From: Nitrospinaceae bacterium
GTDB taxonomy: Bacteria > Nitrospinota > Nitrospinia > Nitrospinales > VA-1
Assembly (NCBI GenBank): GCA_029261695.1
Contig: JAJDAV010000053.1
Coordinates: 1 to 37,583, forward strand
Direction of reading: 5' to 3'
Length of the DNA: 37,583 nucleotides
The position numbers and the translations under genes were made by a program. The notes beneath the pieces are model-generated. The model searched no databases and was not told where the DNA came from. It was given only the letters and a program-made list of their open reading frames with translations. Each line of letters opens with the position of its first letter. The first letter of the stretch is position 1. Positions 17,421 to 25,087 of this stretch are shown piece after piece.

Positions 17421-17621
17421 ATGGTAAATAAAAAGCTGCCATACGAACGAGACCCCATTCCAGAAGATAAAGAACCTCCAAAGTTTGAAGTGGAAACTAT
17501 TGCTTCAAAAATAACCTTTGGTTTTAGTGTCTCGTTAGCTATATTTTTTCTTTCCCTTGTGGCCATTGGTATATGGCAATCGTTTAACCAATTCCTTGAT
17601 TATTTAGCGAACTTCTTTTAA
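17421..17621 (+). CDS. Small single-pass membrane protein, unknown
   Basis: The 66-residue product has a hydrophilic N-terminus (MVNKKLPYERDPIPEDKEPP) and one strong transmembrane helix at about residues 33-56. A short hydrophobic tail ends in DYLANFF. No family is recognised. It lies 20 bases after the cNMP-fold gene and 13 bases before the radical SAM gene, so it is probably a real member of that operon. Confidence 0.6.
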   Translation: MVNKKLPYERDPIPEDKEPPKFEVETIASKITFGFSVSLAIFFLSLVAIGIWQSFNQFLDYLANFF

Positions 17622-17634
17622 ATAAATACCCTCT

Positions 17635-18651
17635 GTGAAAAAACGAAATCAATTAATTATTCCTGTATTCATTCCGCATGAGGGTTGTCCCTATCGTTGT
17701 GCCTTTTGCAATCAGACGAAAATTACCGGGGTAGGTATGCAAAGTGATCAGAAAATTGTTCAGGATGCAATTCATACTTATTTGGATGTTTTTGATTCAG
17801 GGGGATTGCCGGCAGAACGCCAAGTAGCTTTTTATGGGGGAAGTTTTACAGGGCTATCAATTCAAAGACAAAAATTATTGCTTGATGCCGTTAGGCCTTG
17901 GATTGAGTCAGGAAAAATCCATTCGATTAGGGTTTCTACTCATAGCTTAGTTGTAGATGAACAAAATATTTCATTACTCAAAGAGAATAATGTTCGTACC
18001 GTTGAGTTGGGTATTCAATCTACAAACGATAAAGTACTGGATGCGGTGGGTCGGCCTTGCGATTTTAATACAGTCAGATCGGCTGTAAATTCAATTCGTA
18101 AAAATGGTTTGGGTCTTGGTTTACAATTGATGCCAGGTCTCCCAGAAGACAATGAATCTATTTTTATGCAGTCAGTGCAAGATGTGATTGGACTTGAGCC
18201 TGATTTTGTGCGAATTTATCCGACTCTGGTAATAAAGAATACTGATTTGTATAAAATGTATACCTCAGGCGCATACGTTGCGTGGAATTTGGAGAGAATG
18301 ATTCAACTAGTGAAAAATGCGTTAATAGAATTTAATAAATTTAATATTCCTGTGGTCCGAGTGGGTTTGCATGCAGACCCCTCGATGCTTGAAAATCTTG
18401 TGGATGGTCCCTATCATCCGTCTTTTAGATATTTGGTTGAAAGTCGGATCGCCAGAGATAGAATGTTTGATTTGATCGACCGCTTGGCGAAAATCCCTTC
18501 AACAATTTCTTTTAGGGTTCCTAGCAGGCATGTTTCTTTATTCCTAGGACATAAAAAGGATAATATTTCAGCTATTAAGAGCAGGTATGGTGTTCAAAAT
18601 ATATTGATTCAACAAATTGGCAATCTAGAAGATTTGCAGTTGGTTGCCTGA
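17635..18651 (+). CDS. Elp3-like radical SAM protein (COG1243-type, no acetyltransferase domain)
   Basis: The 338-residue protein starts at GTG and carries the 4Fe-4S motif C18-x3-C22-x2-C25 (HEGCPYRCAFCNQ). FYGGSFTGL (a GGE-like element) and ELGIQSTNDKVLDAVGRP follow, as in the Elp3/HemN-like radical SAM branch. It lacks the GNAT domain of true Elp3, so it is unlikely to modify wobble uridine on its own. In Clostridia a similar gene commonly sits between rnc and smc; here it is also close downstream of rnc, separated by three small genes. The substrate is unknown. The ribosome binding site is poor, so coupling to the upstream gene is likely. Confidence 0.82.
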   Translation: MKKRNQLIIPVFIPHEGCPYRCAFCNQTKITGVGMQSDQKIVQDAIHTYLDVFDSGGLPAERQVAFYGGSFTGLSIQRQKLLLDAVRPWIESGKIHSIRVSTHSLVVDEQNISLLKENNVRTVELGIQSTNDKVLDAVGRPCDFNTVRSAVNSIRKNGLGLGLQLMPGLPEDNESIFMQSVQDVIGLEPDFVRIYPTLVIKNTDLYKMYTSGAYVAWNLERMIQLVKNALIEFNKFNIPVVRVGLHADPSMLENLVDGPYHPSFRYLVESRIARDRMFDLIDRLAKIPSTISFRVPSRHVSLFLGHKKDNISAIKSRYGVQNILIQQIGNLEDLQLVA

Positions 18652-18685
18652 TTATTATTTAATTTGTAAATGAAAGGAAGTTTTA

Positions 18686-18970
18686 ATGGTTACTATTGGA
18701 ATGAATTATCAGATGATACCGGGTAAGGAGAAGGTTTTTGAAGATGCCTTTACAGCAGTTTTAGGTGTAATGGAAGAAATGGAAGGTCACTCAAAATCTT
18801 TTTTATACAAAGACGTTAGCAATGCTCAGTCGTATTTGATAGTTTCCGAGTGGAGCGAAGAGCAGGCGTTTAATGATTTTATGGCATCTGACAAATTTAA
18901 AAATGTAGTGAACTGGGGAAAAGAAAATATTTTGGCAGGACGCCCTTCACATACTGTTTATAAGCATTAG
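18686..18970 (+). CDS. ABM-fold (antibiotic biosynthesis monooxygenase-like) protein
   Basis: The 94-residue protein matches the dimeric alpha/beta-barrel ABM family. It has an N-terminal strand MVTIGMNYQMIPGKEKVFEDAF, a central FLYKDVSNAQSYLIVSEW and a C-terminal VNWGKENILAGRP. Members include haem-degrading and quinone monooxygenases and many of unknown role. An AAAGGAAG site precedes the ATG. Its TAG stop shares bases with the stop of the convergent small gene at 18967-19173. Confidence 0.75.
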   Translation: MVTIGMNYQMIPGKEKVFEDAFTAVLGVMEEMEGHSKSFLYKDVSNAQSYLIVSEWSEEQAFNDFMASDKFKNVVNWGKENILAGRPSHTVYKH

Positions 18971-19173
18971 TTTGCAGGAGTATGTTCATAAAGACCATCG
19001 CGAATGCAGCGTTTGACTTTTTTATAAAATAACTCTGTGTCATGGGGTAGTTGACCATCTAAACGCCAACGGACTTTTATGATTTTACCGGCAGGATGCT
19101 CAATGACGTCAATAACTTCACCCGTATTTCGGGAGAAGTGTTCGTAAAGTGTATCGCCAGTATTAATTTTCAT
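18967..19173 (-). CDS. Small conserved-looking protein, unknown
   Basis: The 68-residue product begins MKINTGDTLYEHFSRNTGEV and is a beta-rich sequence with DVIEHPAGKIIKVRWRL and a basic end. This looks like a small SH3-like or KOW-type barrel, but no family is certain. An AGGAA site lies about nine bases before the ATG. The gene ends inside the stop codon of the ABM-fold gene (TAA against TAG). Confidence 0.6.
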   Translation of the reverse strand: MKINTGDTLYEHFSRNTGEVIDVIEHPAGKIIKVRWRLDGQLPHDTELFYKKVKRCIRDGLYEHTPAN

Positions 19174-19302
19174 TAGTATTATTCCTGAATTTTTATAGTT
19201 TTAGTTTATACATTTTAATTTGGAAATGCATTTTAAATTCCGCAAACGGGTTTAAAATTTTACTCAATAAGCGTGTAATGATATGGGGTTTACCTGCGGG
19301 CA

Positions 19303-19322
19303 GATAATTTAATACAATTATC
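19303..19322. promoter_or_regulatory. Perfect 7-6-7 palindrome, candidate operator
   Basis: GATAATT (19303-19309) and AATTATC (19316-19322) are exact inverted repeats around a six-base spacer. The palindrome overlaps a -10-like TACAAT (19313-19318) in front of the lipoyl-fold gene. It resembles a Fur box but is one base longer than the 19-bp form, so the binding protein is uncertain. Confidence 0.45.
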
Positions 19323-19360
19323 ATCAGCGTTATTTACCATTGGTAAGAGAGGAAGTTTTG

Positions 19361-19612
19361 ATGGAAGATTATATTATTATGTGCCCGATGTACCCCACTA
19401 TGACTTCAGGAAAAGTAGATAAATTCCTGGTTAGAAAAGGGGATAAAGTCAAACCGGGAACTGCCGTTGCCGAGATAATCTCTGAAGGCTATTTTACGCT
19501 GCTTTCAGAGGTTGAAGGCGTTATTACAGAATTCTATGTAATGGAAGGTGAGTATGTAGAGGTGGATACTGCCATCATTGAAATTGAATTAGCTGAACCA
19601 GAAGAAAAGTAA
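19361..19612 (+). CDS. Biotinyl/lipoyl-fold small protein lacking the usual lysine
   Basis: The protein has 83 residues from the ATG at 19361, which has an AGAGGAAG site; a TTG at 19340 is less likely. The sequence follows the hammerhead lipoyl fold: GKVDKFLVRKGDKVKPGTAVAEI, then SEVEGVITEFYVMEGEYVEV, then AIIEIE. In lipoyl and biotinyl domains the hairpin between the two halves holds the modified lysine (DKA or MKM). Here that turn reads IISEGYFTLLSE and contains no lysine. It therefore probably cannot be lipoylated or biotinylated in the ordinary way. No 2-oxoacid dehydrogenase, carboxylase or glycine-cleavage gene is nearby. Its stop abuts the mgtE stop. Confidence 0.75.
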   Translation: MEDYIIMCPMYPTMTSGKVDKFLVRKGDKVKPGTAVAEIISEGYFTLLSEVEGVITEFYVMEGEYVEVDTAIIEIELAEPEEK

Positions 19613-20965
19613 TTAGAAAGCAGCGAGAATAAATTTAGCGGTGATGAGATAGATCGCAAGTCCGAGTATATCGTTCGCGACCGTTATGATTGGCCCTGTG
19701 CTTATTGCGGGGTCAATATCCATATTGATAAAGATGATTGGAGTCAGAGAACCTACCAGAGCAGCTACCGATACGGCTAGAATGATTCCAGTTCCTACGA
19801 CGACTCCTAATATGGGATCTGTATTTAATAATACTTCAGCCGTAAGACCAATTAAAGTACCACAAAGAACCCCGAAGATTACGCCATTTAGAACCCCTAC
19901 GAGAATTTCGCTTTTAATTATATAGGCAATATTGTCATCTTGAATGTCTCCGGTTGCAAGCCCTCTAACAATAATAGTTGCTCCCTGAATCCCCACATTG
20001 CCCGCAAGGCCGATTACAAATGGGATAAATAGAATTATGGCGGCATATTCTGAAAGTGTTCCGTCAAATGCACCTAGAATCCAGGCGCTTATTATGCCCC
20101 CAATAAATGTTGTGAAAAGCCAGGGAGCGCGTGCTATTAGTTTACTACTGGTTTTTTTTGCAAAGGGATCTACCTTCGCAGTACCGACCATAGTGTATAT
20201 ATCTTCACTGGCGATATCTTCCATGCCACGAATTACATCATCAAAAGTTACAACTCCATGAATAACATTGCTATCGTCTACAACGGGTAAAATGCTCAAA
20301 TGCTCTTGACTCATCACATTAGCGATTTTTTCACAAGGATCGCTGACCCTTATTTTAGGGGTATCGGGACGAATAAATTCTTTTGCCAAGGCGGAAGCTG
20401 GAGCATTTAACAGGTCGCGAAGTTTGAAGAATCCCAAGAGTTTGTTCTGATTATCAACAACATAAAAGTAGGGTTGTGTATCCGAATCCGATTCTTGTCT
20501 GATCTTTGTGAAGATTTCAGCGGCGGGTTGATTCCATTGAACCTGATTGAACTCTGGGGTCATTAGACCACCGGCAGTTTCCTCTCCATATTGAATTAAA
20601 TCTTTCAGGACTTCAGCATCTTGCTTTTCCATTTTACTCAGGAGTTCTACCTGAGTTTCATTAGAATGTTCTTGGATTATATCGGTGGCTTCATCTTCTG
20701 CCATTTCATCCAGAAGTTGCGCCAGGTAATCTTTATCAAGAGTTTCCTGAATTTCCATCCTACTGTCCATATCTGTCTCATAGAGTAGGGCATGGCGTTT
20801 GCTATCATTGTCAAGGAGATGGAATATCTGAACCTTATCATCTTTGGAAAACTCATTCAGACGACGGGCAATTTCGAAGTGGTCGAACTCATTAATATAG
20901 ATAGCCAAGGCTTCCCCCTGAGTATTTTCATCTTTAAGCGCGTTTTTAATTTTTTCAATTGGCAT
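19613..20965 (-). CDS. mgtE: Magnesium transporter MgtE
   Basis: The 450-residue inner-membrane channel has the three MgtE parts. The N-terminal helical superhelix domain (about 1-130) includes LDEMAEDEATDIIQE. A CBS pair (about 130-255) has SILPVVDDSNVIHGVVTFDDV. A five-helix pore domain (about 280-450) has GNVGIQGATIIVRGLATG. In the family, cytosolic Mg2+ bound between the N and CBS domains closes the pore. The gene abuts the convergent lipoyl-fold gene with no base between their stop codons. A 7-6-7 palindrome lies upstream at 20997-21016. Confidence 0.96.
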   Translation of the reverse strand: MPIEKIKNALKDENTQGEALAIYINEFDHFEIARRLNEFSKDDKVQIFHLLDNDSKRHALLYETDMDSRMEIQETLDKDYLAQLLDEMAEDEATDIIQEHSNETQVELLSKMEKQDAEVLKDLIQYGEETAGGLMTPEFNQVQWNQPAAEIFTKIRQESDSDTQPYFYVVDNQNKLLGFFKLRDLLNAPASALAKEFIRPDTPKIRVSDPCEKIANVMSQEHLSILPVVDDSNVIHGVVTFDDVIRGMEDIASEDIYTMVGTAKVDPFAKKTSSKLIARAPWLFTTFIGGIISAWILGAFDGTLSEYAAIILFIPFVIGLAGNVGIQGATIIVRGLATGDIQDDNIAYIIKSEILVGVLNGVIFGVLCGTLIGLTAEVLLNTDPILGVVVGTGIILAVSVAALVGSLTPIIFINMDIDPAISTGPIITVANDILGLAIYLITAKFILAAF

Positions 20966-20996
20966 AAAAAACTTTCAACTTTGGCTGGAATTAGCG

Positions 20997-21016
20997 TAAT
21001 CTATTCAAGTAGATTA
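20997..21016. promoter_or_regulatory. 7-6-7 palindrome in the mgtE/small basic gene divergent region
   Basis: TAATCTA (20997-21003) and TAGATTA (21010-21016) are exact inverted repeats around TTCAAG. It sits about 30 bases upstream of mgtE and about 35 bases upstream of the plus-strand gene, where an operator or a 5' hairpin could act. Confidence 0.4.
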
Positions 21017-21050
21017 TTGATTTTCCAACTTGCCAGCATTGCGAGGAATT

Positions 21051-21293
21051 ATGATTCTAAATATGTCCCATGAGGATAAAAAAAAATATAAGGAAGCGTT
21101 CGAACCACGCAAAACTCGAACTAGAACAAAAAGGTCCACTATTTTATCAAAAAAAACTAAGGGCCTGTTAGATAAAAAATTTGTAGATGGTCACCCAGAG
21201 GGGAAAGATCAGGATGCTCCCCAAATTGATCCACACGTGAAGATGAATGATAACTATTTGCGCACGGGACCCTATAAGCCAAAGAAAAAATAA
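21051..21293 (+). CDS. Small basic protein, unknown
   Basis: The product has 80 residues from the ATG at 21051, which follows GAGGAATT. It is very hydrophilic and lysine/arginine rich (EPRKTRTRTKRSTILSKKTK near the middle of the N-terminal half) and ends in RTGPYKPKKK. No signal peptide, membrane helix or recognised domain is present. Such composition suggests nucleic acid or ribosome contact, but that is speculation. An ATG at 21063 is an alternative start with a poorer ribosome binding site. Confidence 0.55.
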   Translation: MILNMSHEDKKKYKEAFEPRKTRTRTKRSTILSKKTKGLLDKKFVDGHPEGKDQDAPQIDPHVKMNDNYLRTGPYKPKKK

Positions 21294-21331
21294 ATAGACC
21301 TAATTGGGGTTAAGTTGAAAAGATAAGTTTT

Positions 21332-21357
21332 CGACTCGGATGAGACTTTCTGAGTCG
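21332..21357. other. 6-bp hairpin between convergent genes
   Basis: CGACTC (21332-21337) pairs with GAGTCG (21352-21357) over a 14-base loop. It lies between the ends of the small basic gene and the HD-GYP gene. Neither side is followed by a clear T run, so it is a weak terminator candidate at best. Confidence 0.25.
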
Positions 21358-21386
21358 GATCTCCTGATATGGGAAGAGGGGGGAGG

Positions 21387-23054
21387 TCAGTTTTTGGCTG
21401 TGCCGTTTTCGTGTTTTTCCTGATAAATTTTGTAAATCTCTTGATCAATAAATAATTCCACCAGATCGTTGTCTAGCTCACCCTTTTCAGACATAGACCG
21501 CAGGATTCGATACACTGTTTCTAGTGGCATTGCCTTTTTATAAGGTCTGTCTGATGCGGTCAGCGCCTCGGCTATATCTGTCACCGCCATTAGTTTTCCT
21601 TCAAACGGAATTTCATCTCCCTTCAAACCAAGCGGATAACCCTTTCCATTTATAAACTCATGATGCGCTCCTGCAAAGCTGGGTATATTTTTTAGTTTTT
21701 TGGTAAATGGAATTTGTTTGAGCATTCTTAGCGTTACAGCAGCATGATCCTGCATCTTTTTTCTTTCTGCCTCAGTTATGCTGCCACGGCGTATCGATAG
21801 GTTGACCAACTCGTCTTCCGTTATGAAAGGCTGCTCTTGTCCTTCGTTGTCGATGTAAGTTTTTTGAGATATTTCCTTTAGCCTTTCAAGGGTTTCATCT
21901 TCTAGGAACTCCCCAGGTTCATTACATTTATTAATGAAAGCGCGAATATCTTCCAACTCCAATATTTGTCTTTCCGAGTCGGCTTCGATTTTCTTGATCT
22001 CAGCGGTATCAGCCTTTTTCTCCAGTAGTGCTATTTTCTTTTCTTGGCCTTCCAACTTAACCTTCTGAATCATGTAATCCATTCGCAGACGCACATAATG
22101 AATACGGTCAAATATGGTTTGTAGCTTTTTAGCTTTTTCTACGATTTCAACAGGTGAGGTAACTTTTCCAATATCATGCATGTAAGCGGCGATTCTCAAT
22201 TCGTACATTTGATCTGGAGAAAATGTTATGTCCTTAAAAACTCCATTTTCATTATTATGGATGACCTCTGCCATCGTAAGGGTTAAATCTGCTACCCGTC
22301 TGATATGTCCGCCGGTTACAGGGGATTTTTCATCAATTGCTGTTGCCATGACCTTTACGAAGGCTTCAAACAACTCGGTCATGTTGGAGATTAGCTTGGC
22401 ATTGGTGATAGAAACGGCTGCCTGCGAGGCCAATGATTCAGAAAGATTTTCGTAATCCTGAGAAAAGGCTATGACCTGATTATTTACAGGATTAGTGGCA
22501 TTGAGAAGTTGAAGTACTCCGATGACATCATTGTCGTGGTTTTTCATCGGAACTACTAGCATGGATTTAGAACGATAGCCCGTTGATTGATCAAATTTTT
22601 TCGGGCCGGTGAAATCGAAAAGGTCCGTATCGTAAACATCTGGGATGTTAACTGAAGTTCCTTTCAGTGCAACGAAGGCAGAGACATTGGATTCTTTCAA
22701 TTCAACCGGAGGGAAGGGGATTGTTTCCCCAGTTTTTCCTCCCATACGAATTTTGAGACTATCGTTTTGTACAATTTGAAAACGAAGAGTATTGTCCTCG
22801 ACAATATACAGTGTGCCAGCATCAGCATTGGTAAAGCTGCGGGCTTGATCGACAATCATTTCAAGCAAGGTGTTGAGATCATAAACCCCAGAGAGAGCCC
22901 GGCCAATATCAGATAGCTTTTTTATCTGTCCGCCTAATCTCTCAGCGTAGACGGTAACTTCATCGACAACACTTCGTAAAAGTGTGTTTAAGTTTTCATC
23001 AGGTGAAAGTCTGACTGTCTCTTCTGTCTTTTTCGGAGCTAATTTTTCGTTCAT
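21387..23054 (-). CDS. GAF/HD-GYP domain signalling protein with an insertion in the HD-GYP domain
   Basis: The 555-residue cytoplasmic protein has a GAF sensor (about 45-220; DAGTLYIVEDNTLRFQ, SMLVVPMKNHDNDVIGVLQL). An HD-GYP phosphodiesterase domain follows, which in this family hydrolyses cyclic-di-GMP. The metal residues H293-D294 (YMHDIGK) and the HHEFINGKGYP motif (464-474) are present, so it should be active. Normally the HD is followed within about 30 residues by the KPGxLTxEE-type segment; here that segment (RRGSITEAERKKMQDHAAVT) begins only at about 422. About 110 residues of charged, probably coiled-coil sequence are inserted. No GGDEF gene is in the window. Confidence 0.9.
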   Translation of the reverse strand: MNEKLAPKKTEETVRLSPDENLNTLLRSVVDEVTVYAERLGGQIKKLSDIGRALSGVYDLNTLLEMIVDQARSFTNADAGTLYIVEDNTLRFQIVQNDSLKIRMGGKTGETIPFPPVELKESNVSAFVALKGTSVNIPDVYDTDLFDFTGPKKFDQSTGYRSKSMLVVPMKNHDNDVIGVLQLLNATNPVNNQVIAFSQDYENLSESLASQAAVSITNAKLISNMTELFEAFVKVMATAIDEKSPVTGGHIRRVADLTLTMAEVIHNNENGVFKDITFSPDQMYELRIAAYMHDIGKVTSPVEIVEKAKKLQTIFDRIHYVRLRMDYMIQKVKLEGQEKKIALLEKKADTAEIKKIEADSERQILELEDIRAFINKCNEPGEFLEDETLERLKEISQKTYIDNEGQEQPFITEDELVNLSIRRGSITEAERKKMQDHAAVTLRMLKQIPFTKKLKNIPSFAGAHHEFINGKGYPLGLKGDEIPFEGKLMAVTDIAEALTASDRPYKKAMPLETVYRILRSMSEKGELDNDLVELFIDQEIYKIYQEKHENGTAKN

Positions 23055-23234
23055 AAAATTTGGGTTTTATGTGCTGAATGACCACTTATTGCTAGTCAAA
23101 ATTATTTCAAAATAGATTTCTAATTATGAAATAAAAATTGAATTAAATCAATGCAATTGGAGAATTTGAAAAAGGCGAATAATTAGTAGCTTGGCCGCCA
23201 ACTCTCCAAATCCATTGAGAAATCGCTGTTTTGG

Positions 23235-24038
23235 CTAGAAGTAATCCTTGAGAAGTTGAGGCTCTTCCGACAACCAAATCTTCTTGCCGCACACGTTAAC
23301 AAACAGGGGTTTATTAGATTCAAAAAGAGTCAAATGAGATTGATATAGATCTTCGGCATTCGTTCGACAGTCACCGTAGGCTTCTTTTTCTTCTTTAAAA
23401 ATTCCTTCCTCAAACTCTTTGATGCCTTCTTTAGAACTCTTCCCTGAGAAGTAGTTTTTTAATAAGGGGTCTTTTATATTTTCTGGGTTTTTAGCTGACT
23501 TTCTAAGGAGAAGTTTTATCCCACGAGAAGATTGGGACTCAAATAGTCCTGCACGGATACATGCATGGTGGGACTTGCCTGATTCGAGAGTCCATTTCTC
23601 AATCGCTTCCTTAGAATAGCCCATAGCCCCATAAGTAGCTAATTGATGGCGAATTACATAAAAAGTAGAGTAAGAAACTATCGTTTTAATGTTGAGTTGT
23701 TCTTCAAGCATTGGTAGAGGGTCGAAAGACAAGCGATTGGACTGTGCGATAGAGTCTGGTTTAGCTTCAGCTATAGGGACACCTACCTCTCCTAAAGCAG
23801 TGGCATAAAACATATAGTCAAATGGTTCTTGATTTTCGGCTTTTATCTGCTTTACGCATTCAGGGTCGGATATATCCCCATAAATAGTTTTTGTTGCCCC
23901 ATCAATAGTGAAATCCGGGTCTTCTTTCCCAAACCAGTTAGCGATTATATTTGCTTCGCTTCCAAATTTTTGACGAACGGCTTTGATAGCTGCCTGTCCC
24001 ATAACTCCACTACCACCAATTACTAAAAAATTACTCAT
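23235..24038 (-). CDS. NAD(P)-binding Rossmann-fold oxidoreductase (SDR-like), unknown substrate
   Basis: The protein has 267 residues from the ATG at 24038, six bases after GAGG; the GTG one codon upstream is a poorer start. The N-terminal FLVIGGSGVMGQAAIKAV is a dinucleotide-binding motif. IYGDISDPE and MFYATALGE follow, as in short-chain dehydrogenase folds. The catalytic YxxxK is not in its normal form (YGAMGYSKEA), so it may be an atypical or extended SDR. The C-terminal third does not match a family I recognise. It follows two genes for exported proteins on the same strand, but the gap of 44 bases leaves co-transcription open. Confidence 0.7.
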   Translation of the reverse strand: MSNFLVIGGSGVMGQAAIKAVRQKFGSEANIIANWFGKEDPDFTIDGATKTIYGDISDPECVKQIKAENQEPFDYMFYATALGEVGVPIAEAKPDSIAQSNRLSFDPLPMLEEQLNIKTIVSYSTFYVIRHQLATYGAMGYSKEAIEKWTLESGKSHHACIRAGLFESQSSRGIKLLLRKSAKNPENIKDPLLKNYFSGKSSKEGIKEFEEGIFKEEKEAYGDCRTNAEDLYQSHLTLFESNKPLFVNVCGKKIWLSEEPQLLKDYF

Positions 24039-24082
24039 CACTAACCTCGATTATTAATATTTAAAAATTTTATTGAGAATGG

Positions 24083-24754
24083 CTAGGAGCCACCAGAACT
24101 TTCATTGATATCTACGTAAGGGATATTTGAGTTTTCTGTTAAAGCCTGATTCATGAATTTATCAGATTTAAAAAAAATGTCGATTTTGCTGGAAAGCTCT
24201 TTAACATTTTTAAGAATGGAGTCATCAGTTTGGCGACGGTCAATTTTTATAGCCATAGAAACGTAGGAGTCAATAAAAGGCGCTGCATTCATAATTGTTT
24301 TAATCACAGAGTTTAGATTTAAGGAGCGCTCTTTATTTTTAAGAGAAAACCGTAAGAATTCAAACCAGATATCAATATCTGATTCACTTTTTCCAAGAAT
24401 TATTAGTTCTTTCCGAAATTCCTCTTTGCCTTTTTCATTTATGCCATCACGCACATATCGGGCAACCTCGTTCATTGGGATACCATCAAGAGTGTCACAG
24501 AGATACTCAAGGTGAAAGATTACTGAATTTGCTTTCCTATCTAAATTAATAGCGAGGACTGAGTTTCCTTGTAGCTCGCGATTCTTTTCAAATAGTCCCC
24601 AAATCCCGTCCAATTGTGCAACTTTATCCCGCTCCTGGTGTAACGGTTTGATGTGTGAATGACATTCTGTAATGCTTTCCTTGCTGGCTAGTGAGGAACT
24701 GACATATGTTAGCGAAAAGAAAACGAAGGATAATAGCAGTACGAATTTTTGCAT
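24083..24754 (-). CDS. Exported helical protein, unknown
   Basis: The 223-residue protein has a signal peptide at about residues 1-23 (hydrophobic LLLSFVFFSLTYV, then SSSLAS). A mostly alpha-helical mature part follows, with two cysteines (TECHSH and YLCDTL). It ends in SSGGS. No known domain is recognised. It begins four bases after the stop of the small lipoprotein gene, so the two are very probably one operon. Confidence 0.65.
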   Translation of the reverse strand: MQKFVLLLSFVFFSLTYVSSSLASKESITECHSHIKPLHQERDKVAQLDGIWGLFEKNRELQGNSVLAINLDRKANSVIFHLEYLCDTLDGIPMNEVARYVRDGINEKGKEEFRKELIILGKSESDIDIWFEFLRFSLKNKERSLNLNSVIKTIMNAAPFIDSYVSMAIKIDRRQTDDSILKNVKELSSKIDIFFKSDKFMNQALTENSNIPYVDINESSGGS

Positions 24755-24758
24755 CCGA

Positions 24759-24980
24759 TTATTGACCGCTTATGTGGGTAGAATTAGATGATCCCGAAAC
24801 ATGCAATTGACCACCGCTACCGCTAACATGTTCTTCTTTTATTTTGAGCTGGGGTTTTAAAGGATTAATTTCAATCTTGTTGATAGGTGCTGTGTTTTTT
24901 GTAGGAGCTTGATTTTTTTCTGCGTCATTCGAGCAGGAAACCGCAAGGATAGATAAGAATAAGATAAAAGGAAGCCTCAT
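24759..24980 (-). CDS. Small lipoprotein with a C-terminal nonapeptide repeat
   Basis: The 73-residue product has a lipoprotein signal peptide with lipobox LAVSC (Cys about 16). A lysine/proline-rich linker follows. The tail is made of a nine-residue repeat: HVSGSGGQL, HVSGSSNST and a partial HISGQ. An AGGGG site precedes the ATG. The family is not recognised; the repeat could be a short beta-strand stack or a ligand for a partner. It is the first gene of a unit with the exported helical protein. Confidence 0.65.
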   Translation of the reverse strand: MRLPFILFLSILAVSCSNDAEKNQAPTKNTAPINKIEINPLKPQLKIKEEHVSGSGGQLHVSGSSNSTHISGQ

Positions 24981-25087
24981 TTTTTGCCCCTGTAATGGTC
25001 AAGGATTTTTGAATTTATACTCACAGATAATTTAAGTCAATCATAAATAATAAGAATTAAACCGAACCAAAATATAAGTCACCGTTT

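Noticed and set aside
17635-18651. Assignment of the radical SAM gene as coproporphyrinogen oxidase (HemN) or full Elp3
   Set aside because: The cysteine motif context fits the Elp3-like branch, but the GNAT domain of Elp3 and the HemN-specific features are missing.
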